Assembly (NCBI RefSeq): GCF_947504215.1
Contig: NZ_CANNGO010000004.1
Coordinates: 62,001-126,000 of the forward strand
From: an uncultured Ruegeria sp.
Lineage (GTDB): Bacteria; Pseudomonadota; Alphaproteobacteria; Rhodobacterales; Rhodobacteraceae
Direction of reading: 5' to 3'
Length of the DNA: 64,000 nt
Made by a program: the position numbers and the translations under genes. Shown piece by piece: positions 35,766 to 44,824 of the stretch. Positions within the stretch are counted from its first letter, which is position 1; each line of letters opens with the position of its first letter. The notes beneath the pieces are model-generated. The model was given only the letters and a program-made list of their open reading frames with translations, was not told where the DNA came from and searched no databases.

Positions 35766-36794
35766 ATGACTGAGACCCAATTCACACCGCGCGTTTTTTC
35801 CGGTGCACAGCCTTCAGGCAATCTGCATCTTGGTAATTACCTGGGTGCGTTGCGGAATTGGGTCCGGATGCAGGGATCGGACTATGAAACGATCTACTGC
35901 ATGGTAGATTTGCATGCGATCACTGTCTGGCAGGATCCAAAGGAATTGCAACACGCAACGCGCGAGCTGTGCGCGGGGTACATTGCGTCCGGGCTAGACC
36001 CGGAAAAGTCGATCCTGTTCAACCAAAGCCAAGTTCCTGAACACGCGCAACTTGCGTGGATCTTCAACTGTGTCGCGCGTCTTGGCTGGATGCAGCGGAT
36101 GACTCAGTTCAAGGACAAGGCCGGAAAGAACGCGCAAAACGCCTCACTGGGACTGTTCGCATACCCGGCTTTAATGGCCGCAGACATACTTGTATATCAC
36201 GCAACCCACGTGCCTGTTGGTGATGACCAGAAACAGCATCTGGAATTGACCCGGGATATCGCGACCAAGTTCAATCATGATTTTGGCGTTGATTTCTTTC
36301 CGTTGACTGAACCGGTCATCGAAGGGGCTGCGACTCGTGTCATGAGCCTGCGTGAGGGATCAAAAAAGATGTCCAAGTCCGATCCATCGGATATGAGCCG
36401 CATCAACATGACTGACGATGCCGACATCATTGCTAAGAAGATCCGTAAGGCCAAGACGGACCCGGACGCGCTGCCTTCGGAAACCGATGGCCTTGCAGAT
36501 CGGCCAGAGGCGCGAAATTTGGTCAACATCTACGCAGCTCTCAGCGATCAAACCGTTGAACAGGTTCTGGCCGAAGTTGGAGGCAAACAATTCGGTGAAT
36601 TCAAGCCAATGCTAGCTGATCTCGCGGTTTCCAAACTAGCGCCCATCTCGTCGGAAATGACCCGCTTGATGGGTGAAGAGACCGAGATTGACCGAATTTT
36701 GGCCCGCGGTGCAGAAAAGGCGCGTGCTATCGCCGCGCCCGTTCTGCAACAGACCTACGAGATCGTTGGAATGGTCGGCGCGAAACAGGTTTAA
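35766..36794 (+). CDS. trpS: Tryptophan--tRNA ligase
   Basis: Class I synthetase of 342 residues. The HIGH-type motif is [13 protein letters not shown] near residue 17, and the KMSKS loop is KKMSKSDPS near residue 200. The family-typical DLHAIT and [19 protein letters not shown] runs lie between them. Normal length. Stands alone, divergent from the rhomboid-like gene. Confidence 0.97.
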   Translation: MTETQFTPRVFSGAQPSGNLHLGNYLGALRNWVRMQGSDYETIYCMVDLHAITVWQDPKELQHATRELCAGYIASGLDPEKSILFNQSQVPEHAQLAWIFNCVARLGWMQRMTQFKDKAGKNAQNASLGLFAYPALMAADILVYHATHVPVGDDQKQHLELTRDIATKFNHDFGVDFFPLTEPVIEGAATRVMSLREGSKKMSKSDPSDMSRINMTDDADIIAKKIRKAKTDPDALPSETDGLADRPEARNLVNIYAALSDQTVEQVLAEVGGKQFGEFKPMLADLAVSKLAPISSEMTRLMGEETEIDRILARGAEKARAIAAPVLQQTYEIVGMVGAKQV

Positions 36795-36864
36795 ACCGGA
36801 CGACAATCCGCTGGACCCGGCGCCGCCTCCCTCCTAGTGTCTGCCTAAAGCAGAGGAGGGCGTC

Positions 36865-37728
36865 ATGGCAGTCGGCAAGAATATCCGGACCTATTTCGAC
36901 GGCAAGTGGCATGATGGGGACGCGCCCATAATGCGGGCGGCAGACCATGGTGCGTGGCTCGGGTCTTCGGTCTTTGATGGAGCGCGGTATTTTGAAGGGA
37001 TGGCACCGGATCTGTTCGCGCATTGCGCCCGGGTGAACCGGTCCGCCGAAGCATTGATGCTGACGCCGACAACGACCGCGGAACAGATGGTTGATCTTAT
37101 CCGCGAAGGTTTGCAGGCCTACAGCACCGAAACCGCCGTTTATATTCGCCCTATGTATTGGGGGATCGACGGTGATCCAACGGCGATTGTGCCGCAAGAA
37201 AACAGCACCGGTTTCGCAATCTGCCTGGAAGAAATCCCCATGGCGCCCGAGACCGCATCGGCCACGTTGGGCACAACGCGATTCCGCCGCCCTGTTCTGG
37301 AATCTGCCGTCGTCAACGCCAAGGCCGGGTGCCTGTACCCCAACAACGCGCGCATGCTGCAAGAGGTTCGCGCCAAAGGGTTTTCGAACGCACTTGTTGC
37401 GGACGCTTTAGGTAGTGTGGCCGAAACTGCAACGGCCAACATCTTTATGGTCCGGGACGGCGAAGTGTTCACGCCGATCCCAAACGGAACGTTTCTGGCC
37501 GGAATCACCCGCGCCCGACATATCAAGAACTTGCGGGCAGACGGTGTTACAGTGCACGAGGCTGTTTTGAGTTTTGAGGATTTCCACACGGCCGATGAGG
37601 TGTTCATGACCGGCAACATGAGCAAGGTCACCCCCATCACCGCCTTGGAGGACACGCAATTTCAGGTCGGTCCGATCGCCAGACGCGCCCGTTCGTTGTA
37701 TTGGGATTGGGCTGCAAGCAACCGCTAG
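36865..37728 (+). CDS. Class IV aminotransferase, branched-chain amino acid type
   Basis: PLP-dependent aminotransferase of 287 residues. The PLP Lys lies in VVNAKAGCLYPNNARM, and the cofactor-phosphate region in VAETATANIFMV. Other fold IV landmarks are GSSVFDGARYFEGM and AVYIRPMYWG. Compared with canonical IlvE the run after the Lys is YPNN instead of YLNN/Y-x-NS, so branched-chain specificity is likely but not certain; D-amino acid and aminodeoxychorismate-type enzymes share the fold. The ATG follows GAGGAGGG. Confidence 0.85.
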   Translation: MAVGKNIRTYFDGKWHDGDAPIMRAADHGAWLGSSVFDGARYFEGMAPDLFAHCARVNRSAEALMLTPTTTAEQMVDLIREGLQAYSTETAVYIRPMYWGIDGDPTAIVPQENSTGFAICLEEIPMAPETASATLGTTRFRRPVLESAVVNAKAGCLYPNNARMLQEVRAKGFSNALVADALGSVAETATANIFMVRDGEVFTPIPNGTFLAGITRARHIKNLRADGVTVHEAVLSFEDFHTADEVFMTGNMSKVTPITALEDTQFQVGPIARRARSLYWDWAASNR

Positions 37729-37736
37729 CCATGCGC

Positions 37737-37752
37737 CTCGGGGTGCCCCGAG
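37737..37752 (+). terminator. Short hairpin after the aminotransferase
   Basis: CTCGGGG (37737-37743) pairs with CCCCGAG (37746-37752). There is no T-run, so termination is only a possibility. Confidence 0.3.
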
Positions 37753-37804
37753 TTGCCAGCACGTATCACGTCGGGCATGATCCCGGAAACCAAAGAGGAA
37801 ACTC

Positions 37805-38260
37805 ATGCGCAAGTTCCTAGTCGTTCTTGATGACAGCCGCGAATGCCTGAATGCCATGCGTTTCGCGGCCATGCGGGCCGCCCACACCGGTGGTGGCGTT
37901 ACGGTTCTGTCGGTTATCCCGCCGGACGAATTCAACCATTGGATTGGCGTGGCCGAAGTGATGCGCGAAGAAGCGCGTGAACGTATCCACGCCCATTTCG
38001 AAGTCTTCGCTAAATGGATGCGCGACAAACAAGGCGTGGAACCTGAACTTGCCATCCGTGAAGGTGAGCCGGTACCTCAGATCATTGAACACGTTCGGGC
38101 TGACCCGGAAATCGGTGTTCTGGTTCTGGGTGCCGGGACGGACAAGAAAGGTCCTGGCCCGCTGGTGACGCAGCTAACAAAGAATTCTGGAAGTCTGCCA
38201 ATTCCAATCACGATCGTCCCCGGCGATCTGAGTAAGGAAAAGTTGGAAGAAATCACTTAG
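37805..38260 (+). CDS. Universal stress protein, UspA family
   Basis: A 151-residue cytoplasmic protein with the Usp alpha/beta fold. The N-terminal strand MRKFLVVLDDSREC holds the nucleotide-contacting Asp, and the C-terminal VLVLGAGTDKKGPGPLVTQL resembles the ATP-binding G-x-x-G-x9-G-S/T loop, ending with the PITIVPG strand. ATP binding is plausible but not certain. The ATG follows AGAGGAA. It sits 9 bp before the isomerase gene, so they are probably co-transcribed. Confidence 0.9.
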   Translation: MRKFLVVLDDSRECLNAMRFAAMRAAHTGGGVTVLSVIPPDEFNHWIGVAEVMREEARERIHAHFEVFAKWMRDKQGVEPELAIREGEPVPQIIEHVRADPEIGVLVLGAGTDKKGPGPLVTQLTKNSGSLPIPITIVPGDLSKEKLEEIT

Positions 38261-38269
38261 GGTGTCGAT

Positions 38270-38863
38270 ATGGGTCCCGTGGTTCAGTTCTGGTTCGAAT
38301 TTGCGTCGACCTATTCCTATCTGAGCGCGATGCGCATCGACCGGCTGGCGTCTGCGAAAGGCGTTACTGTCGAATGGCAGCCTTTTCTGCTGGGTCCTAT
38401 CTTTGCGGACCAAGGTTGGAACACATCGCCTTTCAACCTATACCCTGCCAAAGGACGTTACATGTGGCGTGATATGCAAAGGTTATGCGCAACGCGGAAT
38501 TTGCCGCTGTCCCGACCCGACCCATTTCCCCAGAACTCTATTAAAGCGGCACGCCTGGCGTTGGCCATTGAATCTATGGATCAAAGGGCCGAGTTCGTTC
38601 GTGCGGTGTATCGCTCTGAATTTGGCGATGGTCGGGACATTTCGGATGCGGACGTTCTGCATGAGTGTCTCAAAACGGCGAAATTGCCCGCGGATACTTT
38701 GGATCGGACCCAAGATCCGGACATCAAAAACGCATTGTTCGAACAATCCGCTCGCGCCAAGGAATACGGCCTGTTTGGCGCCCCAAGTTTTCTGGCGAGA
38801 GAAGAGTTGTTTTGGGGCGATGATCGCCTTGAGGACGCATTAAATCACGCCACATCACTTTAG
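38270..38863 (+). CDS. DsbA-fold isomerase, 2-hydroxychromene-2-carboxylate isomerase family
   Basis: A 197-residue member of the HCCA isomerase/kappa-GST family. The N-terminal active-site Ser lies in FEFASTYSYLS, and the C-terminal FGAPSFLAREELFWGDDRL run is family-typical. Family members use glutathione and isomerise ring-cleavage intermediates of naphthalene, but many have unknown substrates; no aromatic degradation genes lie nearby. Confidence 0.85.
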   Translation: MGPVVQFWFEFASTYSYLSAMRIDRLASAKGVTVEWQPFLLGPIFADQGWNTSPFNLYPAKGRYMWRDMQRLCATRNLPLSRPDPFPQNSIKAARLALAIESMDQRAEFVRAVYRSEFGDGRDISDADVLHECLKTAKLPADTLDRTQDPDIKNALFEQSARAKEYGLFGAPSFLAREELFWGDDRLEDALNHATSL

Positions 38864-38877
38864 AACCGTTCCAAATC

Positions 38878-38906
38878 TTGACTTCCAAGCCCCCTGCCCG
38901 CATATC
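38878..38906 (+). promoter_or_regulatory. Candidate promoter of nfu
   Basis: TTGACT (38878-38883) and CATATC (38901-38906) are separated by 17 bp and lie just upstream of the Nfu gene. The -35 is good; the -10 is weak. Confidence 0.35.
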
Positions 38907-38932
38907 AGGAACATCTTAAACGGAGCTGTCCC

Positions 38933-39496
38933 ATGTTCATCCAGACCGAATCCACCCCAAACCCGGCCACTTTGAAATTCCTGCCCGGTCAAACGGTGCT
39001 TGAGGCTGGAACGGCTGATTTTCCAACAGCTGAAGCAGGTGAAAAGTCGCCACTAGCAAAACGCATTTTCTCGGTGAGTGGCGTAACCGGCGTGTTTTTC
39101 GGCAATGATTTTGTCACAGTTACCAAGGCCGAAGACGTGCAGTGGGACCACATCAAGCCTGCGATCCTTGGCGCCGTGATGGAGCACTATCAGTCGGGTC
39201 AGCCTGTGATGGGCGCAGACGCCGCTGCCGCCTCTGGCCATGCAGAACATACCGGCGAGGACGCAGAAGTCGTTAACCAGATCAAGGATCTGCTGGACAG
39301 CCGCGTGCGCCCGGCGGTGGCCCAGGATGGTGGGGACATAACCTTCCACGGATTTGATCGCGGCGTGGTCTACCTGCACATGCAAGGTGCCTGTGCTGGA
39401 TGTCCATCATCAACGTTGACTTTGAAGATGGGTATCGAAAACCTGCTGCGTCACTACATTCCCGAAGTGACCGAGGTTCGTCCAGTTGCCGTCTGA
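38933..39496 (+). CDS. NifU-family Fe-S scaffold/carrier protein (Nfu)
   Basis: A 187-residue protein with an N-terminal Nfu_N domain (MFIQTESTPNPATLKFLPG) and a C-terminal NifU domain whose CxxC motif (GACAGCPSSTLTLK) binds a 4Fe-4S cluster for delivery to client enzymes. Clients in this window would include succinate dehydrogenase iron-sulfur subunit. The ORF overlaps the next gene by 11 bases. Confidence 0.94.
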   Translation: MFIQTESTPNPATLKFLPGQTVLEAGTADFPTAEAGEKSPLAKRIFSVSGVTGVFFGNDFVTVTKAEDVQWDHIKPAILGAVMEHYQSGQPVMGADAAAASGHAEHTGEDAEVVNQIKDLLDSRVRPAVAQDGGDITFHGFDRGVVYLHMQGACAGCPSSTLTLKMGIENLLRHYIPEVTEVRPVAV

Positions 39497-39923
39497 CGCA
39501 ATCTACAGCGGCCGTTGCTATTGCGGCGCCGTCAGATTGCGTATGAGTTCGGCCCCGCAAGTTGTGGCCTATTGCCATTGCACGGACTGCCGCCGCTGGA
39601 CGGGCGGCCCGGTGGGCGCATTTGCAGGATTTGCCGCAGGCGATCTGGTGGCCACCCCTGAGTTGGGCCCGTCGTTTTCTTGCGTCACCGGCGTGTACCG
39701 GTGGTCCTGTCAGACCTGTAGCTCGCCTTTGGCGGCGACTTTTGATTATCTAACGGGGCAAATCTATGTGCCGTTGGGCGTACTGGATCAGGCCGCAGAT
39801 TTGAAACCGCAAATTCACTGCCATGAAGATGCCCGTCTGCCATGGCTGAAGATCACTGACGAATTGCCGTGTGCATCCGGATCAGGACGCGAGGCTCTCA
39901 GGTCCACGCCTTCGAACGAATAG
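39486..39923 (+). CDS. GFA (glutathione-dependent formaldehyde-activating) family protein
   Basis: A 145-residue zinc protein of the GFA/CENP-V fold. Zinc cysteines appear as CYCGAVR, YCHCTDCRRW and WSCQTCSSPL. The start must be upstream of the first Cys pair; the only suitable codon is a TTG at 39486, inside the end of nfu. The family name comes from Gfa of Paracoccus, but most members have no proven formaldehyde activity. Confidence 0.82.
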   Translation: MPSDAIYSGRCYCGAVRLRMSSAPQVVAYCHCTDCRRWTGGPVGAFAGFAAGDLVATPELGPSFSCVTGVYRWSCQTCSSPLAATFDYLTGQIYVPLGVLDQAADLKPQIHCHEDARLPWLKITDELPCASGSGREALRSTPSNE

Positions 39924-39925
39924 AC

Positions 39926-40528
39926 ATGCCTACCCAAAAACACACAGAACCAAAAATCCTCGCATTCGACACTTCGGCGGCGCATTGCGCTGCGTCCCTG
40001 CTGTGTGGTGGGCAGATCGTAGCGTCCTGTGACGAAGCCATGTCTCGTGGACAAGCGGAAAGGTTGATGCCGCTGCTAGAGGAGGTTTTGAAGCAGGCAA
40101 ACCTCGGCTGGACGGATCTGGATGCTATTGGCGTTGGTATCGGGCCCGGCAATTTTACCGGAATCCGCATCTCGGTTTCTGCAGCCCGCGGGCTTGCATT
40201 GGGCCTTGCTATTCCAGCAGTCGGTGTATCGGGGTTTGACGCCTTGGCACGCATTGCACCGGCAGGTCAGATGCCTGCGATTCCGGCGACTCGCGATCAG
40301 GTATATGTGCAGGCCGCCGCAAGTACACCGCGCTTGGTACCCCGCGCCGAAGCAGAATCAGTAGGCACATTGTTCTTCTGTACGAAAGCAGCCTCACACG
40401 TAGAAGCGATTGCGCGGGTTGCTTCAGAACGCTGGTATGTGGACCAACCCAACCCGGCCCCGCTTTACGTCCGACCCGCAGACGCGGCGCCTTCCCGCGA
40501 CCTGCCGCCGGTTCTGTTAGACGGATGA
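39926..40528 (+). CDS. tsaB: tRNA threonylcarbamoyladenosine biosynthesis protein TsaB
   Basis: Partner of TsaD in making t6A37 in ANN-decoding tRNAs. 200 residues from the ATG at 39926, two bases after the GFA stop codon. The ASKHA-fold start ILAFDTSAAHCAASLL and the GVGIGPGNFTGIRI loop are diagnostic. The C-terminal part is short, as in alphaproteobacterial TsaB. It overlaps rimI by 4 bases, a widespread pairing. Confidence 0.94.
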   Translation: MPTQKHTEPKILAFDTSAAHCAASLLCGGQIVASCDEAMSRGQAERLMPLLEEVLKQANLGWTDLDAIGVGIGPGNFTGIRISVSAARGLALGLAIPAVGVSGFDALARIAPAGQMPAIPATRDQVYVQAAASTPRLVPRAEAESVGTLFFCTKAASHVEAIARVASERWYVDQPNPAPLYVRPADAAPSRDLPPVLLDG

Positions 40529-40944
40529 CACCGAAAGACATGGCATCAATCCATGCAGCTGCGTTCACCCAATCGCGGCCGTGGCGTGCAAATGAGTTTT
40601 CAGACCTGCTGGAAAACCCTTTCACACACTTTATAGGTACCCCTGAATCGTTTGCTGTTTTTCAAGTCATCGCGGATGAAGCAGAGCTGCTGACCATCGC
40701 GACTCACCCTGTTTATCAAAGACAAGGCCTGGGACTCAGTTGCATGGAAAACTGGCATGCCGAGGCAGTCGAATTGGGTGCGACTCGAGCGTTTCTGGAC
40801 GTGGCTTCGGATAATTTGGCGGCGATCACGTTGTATACTCGCTGCGGATATCGCCCCTGTGGCAAGCGCCAACGCTACTACACAGCCAAAAACGGCGTCA
40901 AACGCGACGCAATCGTCATGGAATGTAGTTTACCCCGACAATAA
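40525..40944 (+). CDS. rimI: Ribosomal-protein-alanine N-acetyltransferase RimI
   Basis: A 139-residue GNAT acetyltransferase. The acetyl-CoA loop is HPVYQRQGLGLSC (Q/R-x-x-G-x-G/A type), and the C-terminal RCGYRPCGKRQRYY run matches RimI (GFxxxxxRxxYY). In E. coli RimI acetylates ribosomal protein S18; coupling to tsaB supports this identity. Confidence 0.9.
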   Translation: MTPKDMASIHAAAFTQSRPWRANEFSDLLENPFTHFIGTPESFAVFQVIADEAELLTIATHPVYQRQGLGLSCMENWHAEAVELGATRAFLDVASDNLAAITLYTRCGYRPCGKRQRYYTAKNGVKRDAIVMECSLPRQ

Positions 40945-40950
40945 GTCGTC

Positions 40951-40983
40951 TTTTTCGACCATTTGGTCAAAAACCTGTTGACC
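40951..40983 (+). promoter_or_regulatory. Overlapping inverted repeats upstream of the BMP transporter operon
   Basis: GACC-ATTT-GGTC (40957-40968) is flanked by TTTTT and AAAAA. The GGTCAA at 40965-40970 is also repeated in inverse as TTGACC at 40978-40983. The last element could serve as a -35 box. It is either an operator or the 3' hairpin of rimI. Confidence 0.4.
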
Positions 40984-41094
40984 CTAGCTGTTGCAAACGT
41001 CCTTAATTCCCGCCATCACAACGGTTATGCTCGCTCTGAGTGGGTAAACGGGGCTATCTTAGCTTCGGACCGATAAAACCAACGGGAGTAAAAA

Positions 41095-42093
41095 ATGACC
41101 CTGATGAAATCCTTGCTGGGCGCGGCCGCTGCGGTAGCACTGACAGCTGGCGCTGCCTTGGCCGAACCGGCCCTGATCTTTGACCTGGGCGGTAAATTCG
41201 ACAAATCATTCAACGAAGCGGCACATAACGGTGCCTCACGCTGGGCGGAAGAAACCGGCGGCAGCTATCGCGAGATTGAGATGCAATCCGAAGCGCAGCG
41301 CGAACAAGCTCTGCGCCGTTTCGCCGAAGCGGGCTCGAACCCGATCATCACCATGGGCTTCGCAATGGCTGATCCACTCAGCGCCGTTGCTTCCGATTAT
41401 CCGGACACAACCTTTGTTGTTATCGACGTGACTTGGCTGGATGCACCGAACGTGCGTCAGGTTGGCTTTGCCGAGCATGAAGGCTCTTATCTTGTTGGCA
41501 TGATGGCAGCGATGGCGTCGGAGACCGGCACGGTCGGCTTCGTGGGTGGCATGGATGTTCCGCTGATCCGTCACTTTGGCTGTGGTTATGCGCAAGGCGC
41601 CAAGGCTGTGAACCCGGACATCAACGTGGTCGCCAACATGACCGGTACAACTCCGGCGGCGTGGAACGACCCGGTGAAAGGATCGGAACTAACCAAGGCG
41701 CAAATCAGCCAGGGTGCTGATGTGGTCTATGCCGCCGCCGGTGGCACCGGTGTTGGCGTTCTGCAAACTGCGGCCGACGAAGGCATCCTTTCGATCGGCG
41801 TGGACAGCAACCAGAACCACCTACACCCCGGAAAGGTTCTGACCTCGATGCTGAAACGTGTGGACGTGGCTGTATATGATGCCATGAGCGCTGGCGACAG
41901 CGTCGAAACAGGCGTGTTCACCATGGGCTTGGCCGAAGAAGGCGTTGGCGTTGCCATGGATGACAACAACGCTGCCCTCGTGTCGGATGACATGAAAGCT
42001 GCCGTAGACAAAGCCCGTCAGGACATTATCGACGGCAACATCGCGGTTGTCAGCTATTATGAGAATGACAGCTGCCCTGCACTGCAGTTCTGA
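41095..42093 (+). CDS. BMP-family ABC transporter substrate-binding protein
   Basis: Periplasmic binding protein of the Med/PnrA type, 332 residues. A type I signal peptide (MTLMKSLLGAAAAVALTAGAALA) is followed by the mature start EPALIFDLGGKFDKSFNE, where family members contact the ligand. There is no lipobox, so it is soluble rather than a lipoprotein. PnrA-like proteins bind nucleosides, and the following transporter genes fit a nucleoside importer. SD is GGGAG. Confidence 0.9.
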   Translation: MTLMKSLLGAAAAVALTAGAALAEPALIFDLGGKFDKSFNEAAHNGASRWAEETGGSYREIEMQSEAQREQALRRFAEAGSNPIITMGFAMADPLSAVASDYPDTTFVVIDVTWLDAPNVRQVGFAEHEGSYLVGMMAAMASETGTVGFVGGMDVPLIRHFGCGYAQGAKAVNPDINVVANMTGTTPAAWNDPVKGSELTKAQISQGADVVYAAAGGTGVGVLQTAADEGILSIGVDSNQNHLHPGKVLTSMLKRVDVAVYDAMSAGDSVETGVFTMGLAEEGVGVAMDDNNAALVSDDMKAAVDKARQDIIDGNIAVVSYYENDSCPALQF

Positions 42094-42101
42094 TATCGCT
42101 T

Positions 42102-42123
42102 GGGACGGGGAATTCTCCGTCCC
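42102..42123 (+). terminator. Hairpin between binding-protein and ATPase genes
   Basis: GGGACGG (42102-42108) pairs with CCGTCCC (42117-42123). There is no T-run. A hairpin here could cap a short, abundant binding-protein mRNA. Confidence 0.45.
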
Positions 42124-42198
42124 ACATCCGTTCTACCGCTTATTGGGCAATGAAATGACTTTGCCAAAGCGGGCCCCTTCGGCAATTGAGGACAAGAC

Positions 42199-43728
42199 AT
42201 GACAGTCCCCGCCATTGAGCTCAAAGGGATTTCCAAAGCCTTTGGTCCAGTTCAGGCAAACAAAGACATTTCCATCAGCGTCGCACCCGGCACGATCCAC
42301 GGGATCATTGGCGAAAACGGTGCGGGCAAGTCCACGTTGATGAGCATTCTCTACGGCTTTTACAAAGCTGATAAGGGCGAGATCTGGATTAATGGTCAAA
42401 GGACCGAGATCCCGGACAGCCAGGCCGCGATTGCGGCGGGAATCGGGATGGTATTCCAACACTTCAAGCTGGTCGAGAATTTCACCGTTCTGGAAAACAT
42501 CGTTCTTGGCGCTGAAGATGGCGGCCTTCTGGCACCATCACTCGCCAAGGCACGGAAGGAACTGAAAGAGCTTGAAGAAGAGTACGAGCTGTTCGTCGAC
42601 CCGGACAAGCGTATTGATGAGATCGGTGTTGGCGCACAACAACGCGTCGAGATCCTGAAAGCATTGTATCGCAGGGCTGAGATTCTGATTCTGGACGAAC
42701 CGACGGGCGTACTGACACCCGCCGAAGCGGATCAACTGTTTCGCATCCTCGACCGTTTGCGGGCCGAAGGTAAGACGATCATCCTGATCACTCACAAACT
42801 GCGTGAGATCATGGAGGCGACCGATACCGTTTCCGTCATGCGGCGCGGGCAGATGACGGCAACCGTCAAAACCGCCGAGACCAACCCACAGGAACTGGCC
42901 GAGCTTATGGTCGGCCGCAAAGTTCTGCTGCAAGTCGACAAAGTACCTGCACAGCCCGGCAAACCGATCCTCGAAATCGAGAACCTGAGCGTTACGGACG
43001 AAGCAGGCGTTGAGCGGGTTAAAGGTATCGATCTGACGGTTCGCGCTGGCGAAATCGTTGGCATTGCGGGCGTGGCCGGCAACGGGCAATCCGAATTGCT
43101 TGAAGTTCTGGGTGGCATGCGTCCCGGTCGGGGGTCGATCAAACTGAATGGAACGCCTCTGGCGCTCAGCGGTCCCGGATCGGACGGTCAGGCGCGGCGC
43201 GCGCAGCATATTGCGCATGTGCCTGAAGACCGTCAGCGCGAAGGGTTGGTCATGGATTTCCATGCCTGGGAAAACGTGGCTTTCGGCTATCACCGCGACC
43301 CCGCTTACCAGCGCGGCATCTTCATGGATAATGCTGCCCTGCGTGCTGATACCGAACGCAAGATCGAAAAATTCGATGTCCGCCCGCCGGATGGCTGGCT
43401 GGCCGCCAAGAACTTCTCGGGCGGAAACCAACAGAAAATCGTCGTCGCACGCGAGATCGAGCGGAACCCCGACCTTCTTTTGGTTGGGCAGCCTACGCGC
43501 GGCGTTGACATCGGTGCGATCGAATTCATTCACAAGCAAATCGTCGCCCTACGCGATCAGGGCAAGGCAATCCTACTGGTCTCGGTCGAGCTGGAAGAGA
43601 TCTTCTCGCTGTCGGATCGGATTGCGGTGATGTTTGACGGACATATCATGGGCGAACGATTGCCCCAGGACACTGATGAAAAAGAACTTGGCCTGTTGAT
43701 GGCCGGTGTTGCGGGGGAGGCCGCGTAA
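42199..43728 (+). CDS. Nucleoside-type ABC transporter ATPase (two nucleotide-binding domains)
   Basis: A 509-residue tandem ATPase of the sugar/nucleoside uptake class. Domain 1 has Walker A GENGAGKS near residue 38, a divergent signature VGAQQRVEI and Walker [12 protein letters not shown]. Domain 2 has the degenerate Walker [11 protein letters not shown] near residue 289 and an intact signature FSGGNQQK. One degenerate site is normal for this class. It is followed after one base by the first permease. Confidence 0.93.
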   Translation: MTVPAIELKGISKAFGPVQANKDISISVAPGTIHGIIGENGAGKSTLMSILYGFYKADKGEIWINGQRTEIPDSQAAIAAGIGMVFQHFKLVENFTVLENIVLGAEDGGLLAPSLAKARKELKELEEEYELFVDPDKRIDEIGVGAQQRVEILKALYRRAEILILDEPTGVLTPAEADQLFRILDRLRAEGKTIILITHKLREIMEATDTVSVMRRGQMTATVKTAETNPQELAELMVGRKVLLQVDKVPAQPGKPILEIENLSVTDEAGVERVKGIDLTVRAGEIVGIAGVAGNGQSELLEVLGGMRPGRGSIKLNGTPLALSGPGSDGQARRAQHIAHVPEDRQREGLVMDFHAWENVAFGYHRDPAYQRGIFMDNAALRADTERKIEKFDVRPPDGWLAAKNFSGGNQQKIVVAREIERNPDLLLVGQPTRGVDIGAIEFIHKQIVALRDQGKAILLVSVELEEIFSLSDRIAVMFDGHIMGERLPQDTDEKELGLLMAGVAGEAA

Positions 43729-43729
43729 C

Positions 43730-44824
43730 ATGGAAAAAATGCCCAAATGGGCCGATGTGGTGCTGATCCCTGTGATCAGTCTGATATTGGCAGCACTTCT
43801 TTCGGCGCTGGTTATCCTCGCCATCGGAGAAAACCCGGTCGAGGCCGTAAATCTGATGGTTACCGGCGCGCTGGGATCGACTTATGGCTGGGGCTATACG
43901 CTCTACTACGCCACCAATTTCATGTTCACTGGCCTTGCCGTGGCTGTCGCGTTTCACGCCAGGATGTTCAACATCGGTGGGGAAGGCCAAGCCATGCTTG
44001 GTGGCCTTGGCGTGGCGATTGTTTGCCTCTATGTGCCGTGGCCGCATTGGAGCATCGCTTTGCTTGCAGCCTGTGCCGCCTCAATGATCTTCGGCGCTGC
44101 CTGGGCGGCAATTCCTGCTTATCTGCAGGCCAAGCGAGGCAGCCATATCGTGATCACCACGATCATGTTCAACTTTATTGCAGCGGCGTTCCTCAACTAC
44201 ATGCTGGTCAACGTAATGCGCCCGCAGGGCTCGATGGATCCGGCGACTGCGCGCTTCCCGGAAGCGGTACAGTTGCCAACGTTCCAGTCGATGTTCTCGA
44301 CGGCCGAGAACGTGGTGTTCCGCGGTGCCCCTGCAAACATTTCGTTTTTTGTGGCGATTGTCGCATGCGTCATCGTGTGGGCTTTGATCTGGCGCACTCG
44401 GCTTGGCTATGAAATCCGATCTTACGGTAAAACCGAAACCGGCGCGGTTTATGCTGGCATCTCTCCGGTCCGTATTACCATCATCGCAATGCTGATCTCG
44501 GGCGGCCTGGCCGGAATGATGGCGATCAACAACGTGATGGGCGAGGCTGAGCGGCTGGTCCTGAATTCGACCGAAGGCGCCGGATTCATCGGTATCGCAG
44601 TCGCTCTGATGGGCCGATCACATCCGTTTGGTGTCTTCCTGGCCGCAATCCTGTTCGGGTTCTTGTATCAGGGCGGTGCGGAACTGGCACTGTGGACCTC
44701 GATACCGCGCGAACTGATTGTTGTGATCCAGGCGCTCGTGATCCTGTTTACCGGGGCGCTGGACAACATGGTGCGCATGCCGCTTGAGAAAGTCTTCCTG
44801 AGTTTGCGGAAGGGGGCAGAGTGA
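43730..44824 (+). CDS. Nucleoside-type ABC transporter permease 1
   Basis: Inner-membrane permease of the BPD_transp_2 (RbsC-like) family, about 364 residues with eight to ten hydrophobic helices. The conserved ARMFNIGGEGQAMLGGL run is typical of nucleoside permeases (NupP/YufP type). The start at 43730 comes one base after the ATPase stop. Its stop overlaps the next start (TGATG). Confidence 0.92.
   Translation: MEKMPKWADVVLIPVISLILAALLSALVILAIGENPVEAVNLMVTGALGSTYGWGYTLYYATNFMFTGLAVAVAFHARMFNIGGEGQAMLGGLGVAIVCLYVPWPHWSIALLAACAASMIFGAAWAAIPAYLQAKRGSHIVITTIMFNFIAAAFLNYMLVNVMRPQGSMDPATARFPEAVQLPTFQSMFSTAENVVFRGAPANISFFVAIVACVIVWALIWRTRLGYEIRSYGKTETGAVYAGISPVRITIIAMLISGGLAGMMAINNVMGEAERLVLNSTEGAGFIGIAVALMGRSHPFGVFLAAILFGFLYQGGAELALWTSIPRELIVVIQALVILFTGALDNMVRMPLEKVFLSLRKGAE

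Noticed and set aside
42538..43539. Open frame of 333 codons antisense to the tandem ABC ATPase
   Set aside because: The sense strand has all ABC motifs; the antisense protein has no recognisable domain and biased composition.
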